From: Hymenobacter jeollabukensis
GTDB lineage: Bacteria > Bacteroidota > Bacteroidia > Cytophagales > Hymenobacteraceae
Length of the DNA: 64,000 nucleotides
Assembly (NCBI RefSeq): GCF_005771675.1
Contig: NZ_VAJM01000017.1
Coordinates: 1-64,000, forward strand
Direction of reading: 5' to 3'
Shown here: positions 26,417-36,280 of the stretch, one piece after another
Position numbering within the stretch: the stretch's first letter is position 1
Layout of the letters: each line of letters opens with the position of its first letter
The notes under the pieces: generated by a model
Seen by the model: the letters and a program-made list of their open reading frames with translations, nothing else
The model's database searches: none
Told to the model about the DNA's origin: nothing
Position numbers and translations under genes: made by a program

Positions 26417-26452
26417 CGTTCTGCGGCCGCTTTTCTCCGTTTTTTTACGCTT

Positions 26453-27358
26453 ATGCCCGTGAATCATCCCGTTGTGCCGGCGCCGGCTGGCCTGCTCACC
26501 CGCTGGGCGCAGCTGGCCCGGCTGGTGCGCCTGCCCAACCTGCTCATTATCGTGCTGACCATGGCCCTGACCCAGGCCTGCCTGCTGGCACCCGAGCAGC
26601 CCCTGGCGGCCCTGCTCGACGTGCGCTTCGGGCTGGTGGTGCTGGCCACGGTGTGCGTGGCCGCCGCCGGCTACATCATCAACGACTACTACGACGTGAA
26701 AATCGACGCCATCAACCGGCCCGGCACGCTGGTGGTAGGGCAGGCCGTGGGGCGCCGCTCGGCCATGATGGCGCACCTGGTGCTGTCGTTCGAGGGCGTG
26801 GTGGTGGCCGGGGCCATGAGCCGGGTGGTGGGGCTGGTGACGGCGGGCGCGGCCCTGCTGCTGTGGGGCTACTCGGCCCGCTTCAAGCGGCTGGCCTTGC
26901 TCGGCAACCTCAGCATCGCTGCCCTCACGGCGGCCTCGGTGCTGCTGCCCGAGCTGCTGCGCCGCACCGGCAACAGCGCGGTGTGGGCTTACGCGCTGGC
27001 GGCCTTTCTGCTGACGGTGGTACGCGAAATCATCAAAGACATCGAAGACATGCGCGGCGACGCCCAGCACGGCTGCCGCACGCTGCCCATCGTGGCCGGC
27101 GTGGCGCGCAGCAAGTGGGTGGCGGGGCTGTTTCTGCTGCTGATGATGGCCCTGGTAGGCGGCGCCGTGCTGGCGGCCTTCGGGCAGGGCGAATGGCGAA
27201 TGGCGCTGTGGCTGCTGGGTACGGTGCTCGGCCCCGGCGCCATGCTGGGCCGGCAGCTGCTGCGCGCCGACCGCCGCCGCGACTTTGCCCGCTTGAGCCT
27301 GCTGTGCAAGCTGGTCATGCTCGGCGGCGTGCTCTCGATGCTGGTGCTGGGGCGCTAG
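26453..27358 (+). CDS. UbiA-family prenyltransferase (GGGP geranylgeranyltransferase-like)
   Basis: A 301-residue membrane enzyme of the UbiA superfamily. The first Asp-rich motif is INDYYDVKIDAINRP and the second is KDIEDMRGD, both needed for Mg-prenyl-diphosphate binding. About eight membrane helices are apparent. Bacteroidota members of this group are usually annotated as geranylgeranylglycerol-phosphate geranylgeranyltransferases, but the true acceptor is not established from sequence. It sits after kdsC and cspA, with its own promoter. Confidence 0.85.
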   Translation: MPVNHPVVPAPAGLLTRWAQLARLVRLPNLLIIVLTMALTQACLLAPEQPLAALLDVRFGLVVLATVCVAAAGYIINDYYDVKIDAINRPGTLVVGQAVGRRSAMMAHLVLSFEGVVVAGAMSRVVGLVTAGAALLLWGYSARFKRLALLGNLSIAALTAASVLLPELLRRTGNSAVWAYALAAFLLTVVREIIKDIEDMRGDAQHGCRTLPIVAGVARSKWVAGLFLLLMMALVGGAVLAAFGQGEWRMALWLLGTVLGPGAMLGRQLLRADRRRDFARLSLLCKLVMLGGVLSMLVLGR

Positions 27359-27502
27359 ATAGGAACTAGGCAAGACGCCGCGTTGCACTGTTACGGCAAC
27401 CGCGGAGGCAGCCGGGCCGTTAGCGGAGCGTTGCCCACACCCCGGCGGCTGGCTTGAAGGCTGGCGCCGGCCGTTGTTGGCAGAGGCCACACCTGCCCGT
27501 TT

Positions 27503-28678
27503 ATGACCACTCGCTACGTTTCCCTGCTCGGCTGCGGCTTGCTGATGGCCCCGATTTGGGCCCAGGCCCAGGACACCCTCACCACGCCGCCCCCCAGCAT
27601 CAACCCCACCGACCGAGCCACCCTCGACCCGCGCCCGCCCAAGGACCCGGCCGATAAGCCCAGCTTTATTCCCGCGCCGGTGCTCTTCTACGAGCCCGAA
27701 ACCGGGGCGGCGGCCGGCGTCACTTTCCTGCCCACCTGGCGCCACGGCCGCGACACCACCGTGCGCAAGTCCAACGGGCGCTTTGGGGGCTGGTACTCGC
27801 AGAAAAAGCAGCTCAACCTGCAGCTCTCCCACACCATCTTCACCCGGCAGGAGCGCTACCTCGTCAGCGGCGACATTCTGTACTACGACTACCCGATTTT
27901 CTTCTACGGCATCGGCAACGACACCGACAAGAACAACGAAAGCGAAATCAGCTACAAGCTGCTGATCCTGCAGCAGCGCGGCTTGAAGAGTTTCCGGCGT
28001 CACTGGTTTGCGGGCCTGACCTACCGCCTCACCGACGCCCGCAGCATCAAGGCCGACAAGCCGCTTGACAACAAGGACGACGGCGTCAACCAGCTGCTTC
28101 TGCTCGACGAGCGGCAGCGCCAGCACACCACCGTGTCGGGCCTGGGCCCGGCCTTGGTGCACGACGGCCGCGACAACATCCTGAGCACCTTCCATGGGCA
28201 CTACCTCGATCTGCAGGCGCTGTTCAACGTGAAGGGCCTCGGCAGCGACTATACCTTCACCCGCTACACCCTCGATGCCCGCCACTTTCAGCCGGTGGGC
28301 TCGAACCGCACCATCTGGGCCTCGCAGCTTTTCGGGCAGTTTCACAACGGCACCGTGCCCTTCCGCGAGCTGGGCAACCTGGGGGGCGTGAGCTTGCTGC
28401 GCGGCATTTACGAAGGCCGTTTCCGCGACCGGCAGCTCATTGCGCTGCAGACCGAGCTGCGCCACCACCTGTTCTGGCGCATCAACGTAGCCGGGTTCGT
28501 GGGGGCGGGGCAGGTAGCGCAGCACGTGAATGACTTCGGCTCCAAATTCAACGTGGCCGGAGGGGCTGGGGTGCGTTTTCAGTTCAACCGCCGCGACCGG
28601 ATCAACATTCGCCTCGACTACGGCGTGGGCTCGGGCGGCAGCTCCGGGCTGTACTTCGGCGTGAACGAGGCGTTCTAG
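27503..28678 (+). CDS. Outer-membrane surface-antigen (Omp85 C-domain) protein, copy 1
   Basis: A 391-residue exported protein. A signal peptide ends near IWAQAQD, followed by a Pro-rich stretch. A 16-strand-like barrel then shows FYEPETGAAAGVTFLPTW, IFFYGIGNDTDKN, PFRELGNLGGVSLLRGIYEGRFRDRQ and a final LYFGVNEAF. The LRGIYEGRFRDR segment corresponds to the RGY/F region of Omp85 barrels. There are no POTRA domains. It is a tandem paralogue of the next gene. The 144 bases before it contain no clear promoter. Confidence 0.8.
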   Translation: MTTRYVSLLGCGLLMAPIWAQAQDTLTTPPPSINPTDRATLDPRPPKDPADKPSFIPAPVLFYEPETGAAAGVTFLPTWRHGRDTTVRKSNGRFGGWYSQKKQLNLQLSHTIFTRQERYLVSGDILYYDYPIFFYGIGNDTDKNNESEISYKLLILQQRGLKSFRRHWFAGLTYRLTDARSIKADKPLDNKDDGVNQLLLLDERQRQHTTVSGLGPALVHDGRDNILSTFHGHYLDLQALFNVKGLGSDYTFTRYTLDARHFQPVGSNRTIWASQLFGQFHNGTVPFRELGNLGGVSLLRGIYEGRFRDRQLIALQTELRHHLFWRINVAGFVGAGQVAQHVNDFGSKFNVAGGAGVRFQFNRRDRINIRLDYGVGSGGSSGLYFGVNEAF

Positions 28679-28815
28679 CGTAAAATCGGGCGGGTACGGC
28701 CGGAACAGCTTGCTTTGTGCCTGAAACGTTAATCTAATCCCGTCTGAAAAGTCAGATTACCCGCGCAATTGGCGGCTTCTGATTGGATAATCCGAGCAAG
28801 AAGCTGGTACATTTA

Positions 28816-28844
28816 GCAGCCGTCCGTGTTGGGCGGCTGCTTTT
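28816..28844 (+). terminator. Hairpin with T run just upstream of the second barrel gene
   Basis: A 10-bp stem with one mismatch closes a GTGTT loop and is followed by TTTTG. It could end transcription of copy 1, but it lies only 8 bases before the ATG of copy 2, so an attenuator or start-site hairpin is also possible. Confidence 0.6.
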
Positions 28845-28852
28845 GTTTACCG

Positions 28853-30031
28853 ATGCCTAGCCGGTTTTTTATTCTCGCCACGGCGGGGCTGCTACTGACG
28901 GCCGCGCCCTGCGCCTACGCCCAGACCACCCCGCCCGCCACCGCCGCCGAAACGCCCGCCGACGTACCCGCGCCCAAGCCCCCGCGCAAACCGCGGCGGG
29001 TGAAAGTAGCGGCCCTGCCCATCGTGTTTTCGCAGCCCGAAACCGGCATTGCCTACGGCGCGGCCGTGCTGCCGGTGTGGCGCTTCGGGCCGGACACGCT
29101 CACGCGCAGCTCCAACGCCCGCCTGCTGGGCTACTACACCCAGCGCAAGCAGTCGAGCATGTCGCTGACTTACAATATCTTCACTCCGCGAGAGAAATTC
29201 ATCCTGGGTGGCGAGGCCTTCTACTTCAATTTTCCCTACTACTACTACGGCACCGGCAACGACACTCGCAAAGCCGAGAAAAGCGACATTTCCTACAAGG
29301 TCGTCATCGTCACCCAGCGGGTGCTGAAGAAGATCGGGCCGCACACCTTCGCCGGCCTGGGCTTCCGCCTCACCGACCTGCACCACATCCGCCTCGACGA
29401 CGACTCCACCGACGACCGGACCCGGCCCAACCTGCTGCTGCTGCGCGACCCGCGCGAGCGGCAAACCACCATTACGTCCGGCCTCGGCCCCACCTTCCTC
29501 TACGACAGCCGCGACAACGTGCTCAGCACCTATCGCGGCAGCTACCTCGAAACCAGCGCCCTAGTGATGGGCCCCTACCTCGGCAGCGACTACCGCTTCA
29601 CCCGCCTGCTGCTCGACGCCCGCCATTTCCGCTCCCTGCGCAAGACGGACAACCGTACCGTCCTGGCGGGGCAGCTGCTGGCGCAGTTTAATACCGGCGG
29701 CCAAGTGCCCTTCCGCGAGTTGGCCAACCTGGGCGGCGAGAAAATGCTGCGCGGCATCTACGAAGGCCGTTTCCGCGACCGGCAGATGGTGGCCGCGCAG
29801 TTGGAGTTGCGCCAGCAGCTGTTCTGGCGCCTCGGTGGGGTGGTATTCGGGGCCGCCGGTCAGGTGCACGACCGGCTCGGCCAGTTCCGCCCCAACGACT
29901 TCAACGTGGCCGCGGGCGCGGGCCTGCGCATCGCCGTCAACCGCACTGACCGCCTCGGCATCCGCATCGATTACGCCGTGGGCTCGGGCCAGTCGAGTGG
30001 GCTGTATTTTGCCTTCAACGAAGCGTTTTAG
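28853..30031 (+). CDS. Outer-membrane surface-antigen (Omp85 C-domain) protein, copy 2
   Basis: A 392-residue exported protein paralogous to its upstream neighbour. Shared features include FSQPETGIAYGAAVLPVW, YYGTGNDTRKAEKSDISYK, PFRELANLGGEKMLRGIYEG and the aromatic end LYFAFNEAF. A signal peptide ends near CAYAQTT, then a Pro/Ala-rich linker (PADVPAPKPPRKPRR). The pair evidently arose by tandem duplication. The start at 28853 is the first Met giving a proper signal peptide. Confidence 0.8.
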   Translation: MPSRFFILATAGLLLTAAPCAYAQTTPPATAAETPADVPAPKPPRKPRRVKVAALPIVFSQPETGIAYGAAVLPVWRFGPDTLTRSSNARLLGYYTQRKQSSMSLTYNIFTPREKFILGGEAFYFNFPYYYYGTGNDTRKAEKSDISYKVVIVTQRVLKKIGPHTFAGLGFRLTDLHHIRLDDDSTDDRTRPNLLLLRDPRERQTTITSGLGPTFLYDSRDNVLSTYRGSYLETSALVMGPYLGSDYRFTRLLLDARHFRSLRKTDNRTVLAGQLLAQFNTGGQVPFRELANLGGEKMLRGIYEGRFRDRQMVAAQLELRQQLFWRLGGVVFGAAGQVHDRLGQFRPNDFNVAAGAGLRIAVNRTDRLGIRIDYAVGSGQSSGLYFAFNEAF

Positions 30032-30071
30032 CGCGGAGAGCGGGCGGCAAAGTGACTGTGTTTAGCAAGGC

Positions 30072-30264
30072 CGTCATCCTGAGCAACGCGAAGGACCTTG
30101 CTCGTACCTTGCACTGCCGCCGACTACGAAGTGCTGACGCTTTTATCAACTGAAATTGATGCCAAAGCGCAGCCATCGAGCCCAGACAATTGGGCGTCGG
30201 TGGCTGCGTTTTCCAGTCAGTGCGAGGTTCGAGGAAGGTCCTTCAGCTACGCCTCAGGATGACG
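30072..30264. repeat. CGTCAT-family palindromic element, composite hairpin
   Basis: This 193-bp element fills most of the 349-base gap between the barrel gene and the glycosyltransferase. Outer arms share GCCGTCATCCTGAG and GAAGGACCTT in inverted orientation. A second hairpin of about 20 bp sits inside (CAGCCATCGAGCCCA facing TGGGCGTCGGTGGCTG). It begins CGTCAT and ends ATGACG like the copies at 25363, 38853 and 41012. Confidence 0.8.
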
Positions 30265-30380
30265 GCTGTATTGACGCCGCTTAATGCCAACCCCTCGACC
30301 AGATTCGGCGGCAAATACTGATTTCCGGCCTTCGGCGGCGGCAAACGTACCCCAACGCAGCGCCGGTGCGTACCGGCGGT

Positions 30381-32141
30381 ATGGCATTACCGTTACCCTA
30401 TCGTTTTCATGGTGGCCCCGGGCAGGCCGGACTGGTAGTCGGCCCTGCTCAGGTGACGGCCGCGCCCACGTCGGAGCTGGAAATCTGCGTGATTATTCCG
30501 GCCAAGGACGAGGCCGACGCCCTGCCCACGACGCTGGCCGCGCTGGCCGCCCAGCTCGATGCCGAGGGGCAACCGCTGAGCGGCGCCAGCTACGAAGTCA
30601 TCGTGCTGGCCAACAACTGCACCGATGCCACTGCCGCCGTGGCGCGGGCTGCCGGCCAGCGGCACCCGCACCTGCGCCTACACGTGCTCGAAATCAGCCT
30701 GCCCCGGGCCGAAGCGCACGTGGGCCGGGCCCGCCGCCTGCTGATGGACGAAGCCGCCCGCCGCCTGGAGCTGGCCGGCCGCCCCCGCGGCATCATTGCC
30801 TCCACCGACGCCGATACCCGCGTGGCGCCCGACTGGCTAACCGCCCTGCAGCGCGAGTTTGCCGCCGGCGCCGACGCGGTGGGCGGCCGCATCCTGCCCG
30901 ATGCCCCGACCACGGCCGGCTGCCCCGCCCGCCGCCTGCACCTGCACGACGCCGCTTACCGGCTGGGCCTGGCCCGGTTGGAGCACCTGCTCGACCCCAG
31001 CGCCGCCGACCCCTGGCCGCGCCACCACCAGCACTTCGGCGGCAGCCTGGCCCTGACGGTGGCGGCCTACCGCCAGGTGGGCGGCCTGCCCGTGGTGCCC
31101 TACCTCGAAGACGAAGCCCTCTGCCAGCTGCTGCTGCGCCACGAGTTGCGCCTGCGCCACAGCCCGCTGGTGCGCGTGCACACCTCGGCGCGGCAGCAGG
31201 GGCGGGTGGCGGTGGGCCTGTCGTGGCAGCTGCGCGTGTGGGCCGACGATGCCGCCGCAGGGCGCGAGCCATGGGCTGAGCACCCCCAGCGCCTGGCCGC
31301 CGAATGGCAGCTGCGGCGGCAGCTGCGCCGGGCGTGGCAGCAAGGCCAAGCCGGCCTGCCCATTGCCCCCGCCGATCTGCGGGCCCTGGCCGCCGAGTTG
31401 GCCACCACGCCCGGCCGCCTGCGGCAGTTGCTGCGCACGGCCAGCTTTGGAACGACCTGGGACGCGCTGCGGCCGGCCGCCATCCGGCGGTGGCAGGCGC
31501 AGTGGTCCCCACTGCCGCTGACGGCAGCCCGGGCGTCCTTGCGGCAGCTGCTGCGGGCGGCCGAAGCCTCAGCGGCGGGCCAGCAGATCGAGCCGGTACG
31601 TTTCCGCCCGGTGGCCGTGCAGGTGGCGCAGCGGGCCGGTTTCGGTGGCTGGGCTCAGAAAATGTTCGTGCACTTCGTCGCCGGTCAGCGGGTAATCGTG
31701 TACTGCGGGCGTCCAGTGCACCAGCAGCAGCTGCCCGCCCGCCGGCAGGGCTGCGACGATCAGGTCGGCGGCGCGCTGCAGCGTGGGCATATCCCAGTAG
31801 TAGCCCACTTCCGACAGCATAACCAAGTCGAACTGCCCGGCCGGAAACTCCTCCGGCACGGCCATGCGGCGCAGCTCCACCTGCGGCAGGCTGGCGCAGC
31901 GCTGCCGGGCTTTGGCCAGGGCCGCCTCCGCCACGTCGACGCTGAGCAGGTGGCCGCAGCGCGGAGCCAGCTGCGCCGTCAGCACGCCCAGGGAGCAGCC
32001 GATTTCGAAGGCGCGGGCGTAGTGCGGCTCCGGCAGGGCGGCCAGCGTGTCGGCGTACTTGGCGTGCTCGTAGGGGCTGGTTTCGAAGTGCCAGGGGTCG
32101 TCGTTGGCGCGGTACACGTGGTCGAAATAGTCGGCACATAG
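30381..32141 (+). CDS. Family 2 glycosyltransferase with anomalous antisense C-terminal extension
   Basis: A GT-A fold transferase. The N-terminal core reads LEICVIIPAKDEADALPTTL, then YEVIVLANNCTDATAAVA. The metal-binding DxD is in IIASTDADTRVAPDW and the acceptor region is HQHFGGSLALTVAAYRQVGG followed by YLEDEALC. The recognisable protein is about 396 residues and ends near 31568. No stop occurs there, and the frame runs another 573 bases antisense to the methyltransferase gene, giving 586 residues. The tail is probably not a real domain. Substrates are unknown. ATG 30381 is preferred over GTG 30366. Confidence 0.75.
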   Translation: MALPLPYRFHGGPGQAGLVVGPAQVTAAPTSELEICVIIPAKDEADALPTTLAALAAQLDAEGQPLSGASYEVIVLANNCTDATAAVARAAGQRHPHLRLHVLEISLPRAEAHVGRARRLLMDEAARRLELAGRPRGIIASTDADTRVAPDWLTALQREFAAGADAVGGRILPDAPTTAGCPARRLHLHDAAYRLGLARLEHLLDPSAADPWPRHHQHFGGSLALTVAAYRQVGGLPVVPYLEDEALCQLLLRHELRLRHSPLVRVHTSARQQGRVAVGLSWQLRVWADDAAAGREPWAEHPQRLAAEWQLRRQLRRAWQQGQAGLPIAPADLRALAAELATTPGRLRQLLRTASFGTTWDALRPAAIRRWQAQWSPLPLTAARASLRQLLRAAEASAAGQQIEPVRFRPVAVQVAQRAGFGGWAQKMFVHFVAGQRVIVYCGRPVHQQQLPARRQGCDDQVGGALQRGHIPVVAHFRQHNQVELPGRKLLRHGHAAQLHLRQAGAALPGFGQGRLRHVDAEQVAAARSQLRRQHAQGAADFEGAGVVRLRQGGQRVGVLGVLVGAGFEVPGVVVGAVHVVEIVGT

Positions 32142-32165
32142 CGTATGGGGCTGGTTGGGGTTCAT
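31569..32165 (-). CDS. NodS-like SAM-dependent methyltransferase
   Basis: A 198-residue class I methyltransferase. Motif I is FEIGCSLGVLTAQLAP, with LLSVDVAEAAL for the adenine-side strand and FDLVMLSEVGYYW at motif IV. The N-terminus (YFDHVYRANDDPWHFETSPYE) is typical of the nodulation S group. ATG 32165 is chosen because that block starts a few residues later. It converges on the glycosyltransferase gene and follows the PIG-L and acyl-CoA dehydrogenase genes on the minus strand, a grouping that suggests modification of an amino sugar or glycolipid. The substrate is unknown. Confidence 0.85.
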   Translation of the reverse strand: MNPNQPHTLCADYFDHVYRANDDPWHFETSPYEHAKYADTLAALPEPHYARAFEIGCSLGVLTAQLAPRCGHLLSVDVAEAALAKARQRCASLPQVELRRMAVPEEFPAGQFDLVMLSEVGYYWDMPTLQRAADLIVAALPAGGQLLLVHWTPAVHDYPLTGDEVHEHFLSPATETGPLRHLHGHRAETYRLDLLARR

Positions 32166-32315
32166 AACGGCGTTGAAACCTGAGTTAAGAGGAATGCTGC
32201 GGGTTTTTACGCGGGCGGCCAAACTCGTAGTAGGTGCGCCCGCTCCCTGTTCGACAACCGGAAGAAAATCCGTAGCAGCCTAACTGCCCGATGACCGCGG
32301 TCAAGAGCGCGTAGT

Positions 32316-33089
32316 TCAGGCCGACGTCGTTTCGAAATACGTTTCGAAGGGCTGAGCGAAATGCGCCAGCATATCGGGGCTGAGCTGGAAGCCGCTCGGG
32401 TCGTCGTCAATAAGGATCGTGAGCTGGGAGCGGTGCGCTTCGATGGCCCGCTGCTTCTGGGCCAGCACCGGGCTGATGTCGAGCCGCCAGCCCTGCACTT
32501 CGTCCGGCTGGGGCAAATCGGCGGCCGCAGCGCGCTGCCAGGCCCACACCACGTACTCCAGCAGCCGCGGCGGCCGGGCTAGCGTCGCCAGCGCGGCCTG
32601 AGCCAGGGCGTAGGTGGCGCGGTGGTCAGGGTGCGGGTCGCGGCGCCAAGGCAGCAGCAGCGTCTGCGGCTGCTGTTCCTGCAGCCAGAGGCGCAAGGTT
32701 GCCACAGCCCCATCGAAGCCGGGCTGCCCGGGGTGCTGGGGAGCGGCGCCGTCGGGCAGGTTCAGGGTCAGCAGCCTATCATCAGCTACGTCCAGCTCCC
32801 GTAGCGCCTTCTGCAGCTCCTGTTCCCGCAGCTGCTGCCGGGCGGCCGGCGGGAAGCGCACCGAGTTTGGGTGCGACATGCTGCCATCCGTAACCAGTGC
32901 CACGCTGACCGGCTGGCCCGCCTGCCGCAGCAGCGCCAGCAGCCCGCCGCAGCCCAGCGACTCGTCGTCGGGGTGGGGGACCAGGATGGCGGTGGGGCCG
33001 AGGGTGGCGGCGTAGCTGGCGGGGCGCAGGGGGAGGTCGAGCAGGGCGGATGGGCGTTCGGGCATAGTTCGTTTGGCAGGGCGGGGCAT
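32316..33089 (-). CDS. PIG-L (LmbE-like) deacetylase
   Basis: A 257-residue zinc-dependent N-deacetylase fold. The metal motif is LVPHPDDESLGCGG with the second ligand block WRRDPHPDHRATY. Family members remove acetyl groups from N-acetylglucosaminyl lipids or conjugates. The start may be ATG 33065 instead, eight codons in. It lies 51 bases after the acyl-CoA dehydrogenase-like gene and 150 bases before the methyltransferase start, all on the same strand. No signal peptide is visible. Confidence 0.85.
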   Translation of the reverse strand: MPRPAKRTMPERPSALLDLPLRPASYAATLGPTAILVPHPDDESLGCGGLLALLRQAGQPVSVALVTDGSMSHPNSVRFPPAARQQLREQELQKALRELDVADDRLLTLNLPDGAAPQHPGQPGFDGAVATLRLWLQEQQPQTLLLPWRRDPHPDHRATYALAQAALATLARPPRLLEYVVWAWQRAAAADLPQPDEVQGWRLDISPVLAQKQRAIEAHRSQLTILIDDDPSGFQLSPDMLAHFAQPFETYFETTSA

Positions 33090-33102
33090 GCGGTTTTTAG
33101 CC

Positions 33103-33140
33103 CGCGGAGGGCGCAGAGGGTTACGCGGAGGACGCAGGGG
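33103..33140. repeat. Short direct repeat upstream of the PIG-L gene
   Basis: Two copies of CGCGGAGG followed by a CGCAG-rich word lie 21 bases apart (33103 and 33124), between the acyl-CoA dehydrogenase-like stop and the PIG-L start. It has the low-complexity look of the palindrome arms elsewhere in the window, but no inverted partner is present. Confidence 0.45.
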
Positions 33141-34328
33141 TTATTCCGGCTGCCAGAGCTGGGCGGCGGGCGCGTCGTGGGTGAGGGCGAAGCGGCCCAC
33201 GTCGGCCAGGGCGGCATCGGGGGCGGGCTGGCGCAGGTAGTGCGTCAGGTCGCGGTGCAGGCGCTCCAGCGGGTGCGGGCGCAGCAGGCCCCGGGCGCCC
33301 ACGCTGCGCTCGGCCAGCTGCAGCACGCGCAGGCAGATATCCTCGATGGCCGTGCGCACCATGTTGGCGTAGGCCACGATGCCTTCGGCCTGAGCTTCCT
33401 CCTGCTCGGGCGCAGGGTAACGCGCCGCGGCGCCCGTGAGCCAGAGCTGCCCGCTTTCCACCAGCAAGGTCATTTCGCCCAGGCGCTGGCGCTGATAAGG
33501 GTCGTCGGTGCGGCCCAGGCCGCGCAAAAAGCCGCGGGTGGCGTCGAGCACGGCGGCGGCCCCGCCGAGCTGCACGGCCGCGAAGCGCACTGCCCCGCCG
33601 CTAAACCAGGGCTGGCGGTAATAGTCGCCGGGCGGGCCGATGAGGTCGGCGGGCCCGATTTCCAGCCCCGTCACCTCGACGCGGAAGCTGGCGGTGGCGC
33701 GCATGCCCAGCGGCTGCCAGAACGTGGGGTCGAGCCGGGGCGGCTGCGCGTCGGTGGGCAGCACGAACAGCTGCCAGCCGCCATCGGGCCGGGCGCCGGT
33801 GAGAAGCGGACGGGTGAGCTGCCCCGCGCCCGAGCCGAAGGTTTTGCTGCCGCGCAGGCGGAAACGGCCGTCCGGCAGCGGCTCCAGGTGCACGCCGTCC
33901 TGGGCCTCGGTGTTCCACACGCCGAACAGGTGGCCGGCCTGGGCATCGGCCGCGTAGCGCCGCAGCTGCTCCCCGGTGCCAAACCGCTCGATGAGCTGCA
34001 GGGCGTTCAGGTGCCCCTCGTACACCCGCCCCACCGCCAGGTTGCCGGCCCCGATGTGCTGCAGCACCCGCAACTGCTCGGCCAGGTGGCCCGGTTGGTT
34101 GAGACCCGCGCCGCCGAGTGCAGCCGGCAGCCCCGCCGTCAGCAGGCCCGCCTCGTGCAGCCAATGAAACTCCTCCCGTGGAAAGCCGCCTTCGTGGTCG
34201 GACTGCGGGGCGTGGGCAAACAGCCGGGGCGTGAGGTGCGCGGCGGCGGCTACAGCCGCGGCGGGTAGTAGAGAGCTGGACGTTTTATCGATAGCAGAAG
34301 CGGAGGCGTGCGTAGTGGTCGGATTCAT
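33141..34328 (-). CDS. Acyl-CoA dehydrogenase-like flavoprotein
   Basis: A 395-residue protein of the acyl-CoA dehydrogenase family. N-terminal helical domain: EFHWLHEAGLLTAGLPAALGG. Middle beta domain: GHLFGVWNTEAQDGVHL and FRLRGSKTFGSGAGQLTRP, the flavin-facing strands. C-terminal helical bundle: GIVAYANMVRTAIEDICLRV and SVGARGLLRPHPLERLHRDL. No clear catalytic Glu could be assigned, so it may act on something other than a CoA thioester. It heads the minus-strand set with PIG-L and the methyltransferase. Confidence 0.82.
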   Translation of the reverse strand: MNPTTTHASASAIDKTSSSLLPAAAVAAAAHLTPRLFAHAPQSDHEGGFPREEFHWLHEAGLLTAGLPAALGGAGLNQPGHLAEQLRVLQHIGAGNLAVGRVYEGHLNALQLIERFGTGEQLRRYAADAQAGHLFGVWNTEAQDGVHLEPLPDGRFRLRGSKTFGSGAGQLTRPLLTGARPDGGWQLFVLPTDAQPPRLDPTFWQPLGMRATASFRVEVTGLEIGPADLIGPPGDYYRQPWFSGGAVRFAAVQLGGAAAVLDATRGFLRGLGRTDDPYQRQRLGEMTLLVESGQLWLTGAAARYPAPEQEEAQAEGIVAYANMVRTAIEDICLRVLQLAERSVGARGLLRPHPLERLHRDLTHYLRQPAPDAALADVGRFALTHDAPAAQLWQPE

Positions 34329-34477
34329 CGGGTTGATTGGTCGGGGCGGTAGGAGACGCTACCGGGCAGTACGGCGGCGCGGCGGAAAGGGCTATATCGG
34401 TCGGGCTTCGGGCCCGACAAGCCGTTGCGTAACAATTCGGTAACATAGCTCGGGCCGCCGCTCCCGGCGGCAGGGGC

Positions 34478-34485
34478 TACCTTCG
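34478..34485 (+). promoter_or_regulatory. -7 promoter box of purH
   Basis: TACCTTCG differs from TAnnTTTG at one position and lies 33 bases before the purH ATG. Confidence 0.6.
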
Positions 34486-34518
34486 CGGCGCGTTTCACCC
34501 CCAAACCTTTCGTTTGCT

Positions 34519-36096
<1,578 letters not shown>

Positions 36097-36120
36097 ATTT
36101 TCAGTAACTTAGCCAAATCC

Positions 36121-36150
36121 GGACCCGGCCGTATACCAGCGGCCGGGTCC
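36121..36150 (+). terminator. Terminator-like hairpin after purH
   Basis: A perfect 11-bp stem (GGACCCGGCCG with its complement) lies 24 bases after the purH stop. Only a weak T-rich tract (GCTTCGTTTA) follows. Confidence 0.65.
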
Positions 36151-36217
36151 GCTTCGTTTAGGGCACCCTTCTTTCCGCAGTACAAAACGAAAGGGTTGGC
36201 CTTCGAAGAAGGTTGCT

Positions 36218-36225
36218 TACCTTTG
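36218..36225 (+). promoter_or_regulatory. Promoter of the mre-mrd operon
   Basis: TACCTTTG is a perfect -7 box. TTG at 36196-36198 lies 19 bases upstream, the correct spacing for the -33 element. The mreB ATG is 55 bases downstream of the box. Confidence 0.75.
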
Positions 36226-36280
36226 CGCACCTTTTTGCAACGCCAGAACCGGCGCTGTTTCTTTCACTTGCCGCTACTCC

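Noticed and set aside
26105-28525. Open frame of 806 codons antisense to cspA, the prenyltransferase and the first barrel gene
   Set aside because: It spans three well-supported genes and their spacers and shows no domain. It is a compositional shadow.
31569-32141. A genuine C-terminal domain of the glycosyltransferase
   Set aside because: This translation is the exact complement of a well-supported methyltransferase and has no domain of its own. It is kept as an anomaly, not as a domain call.
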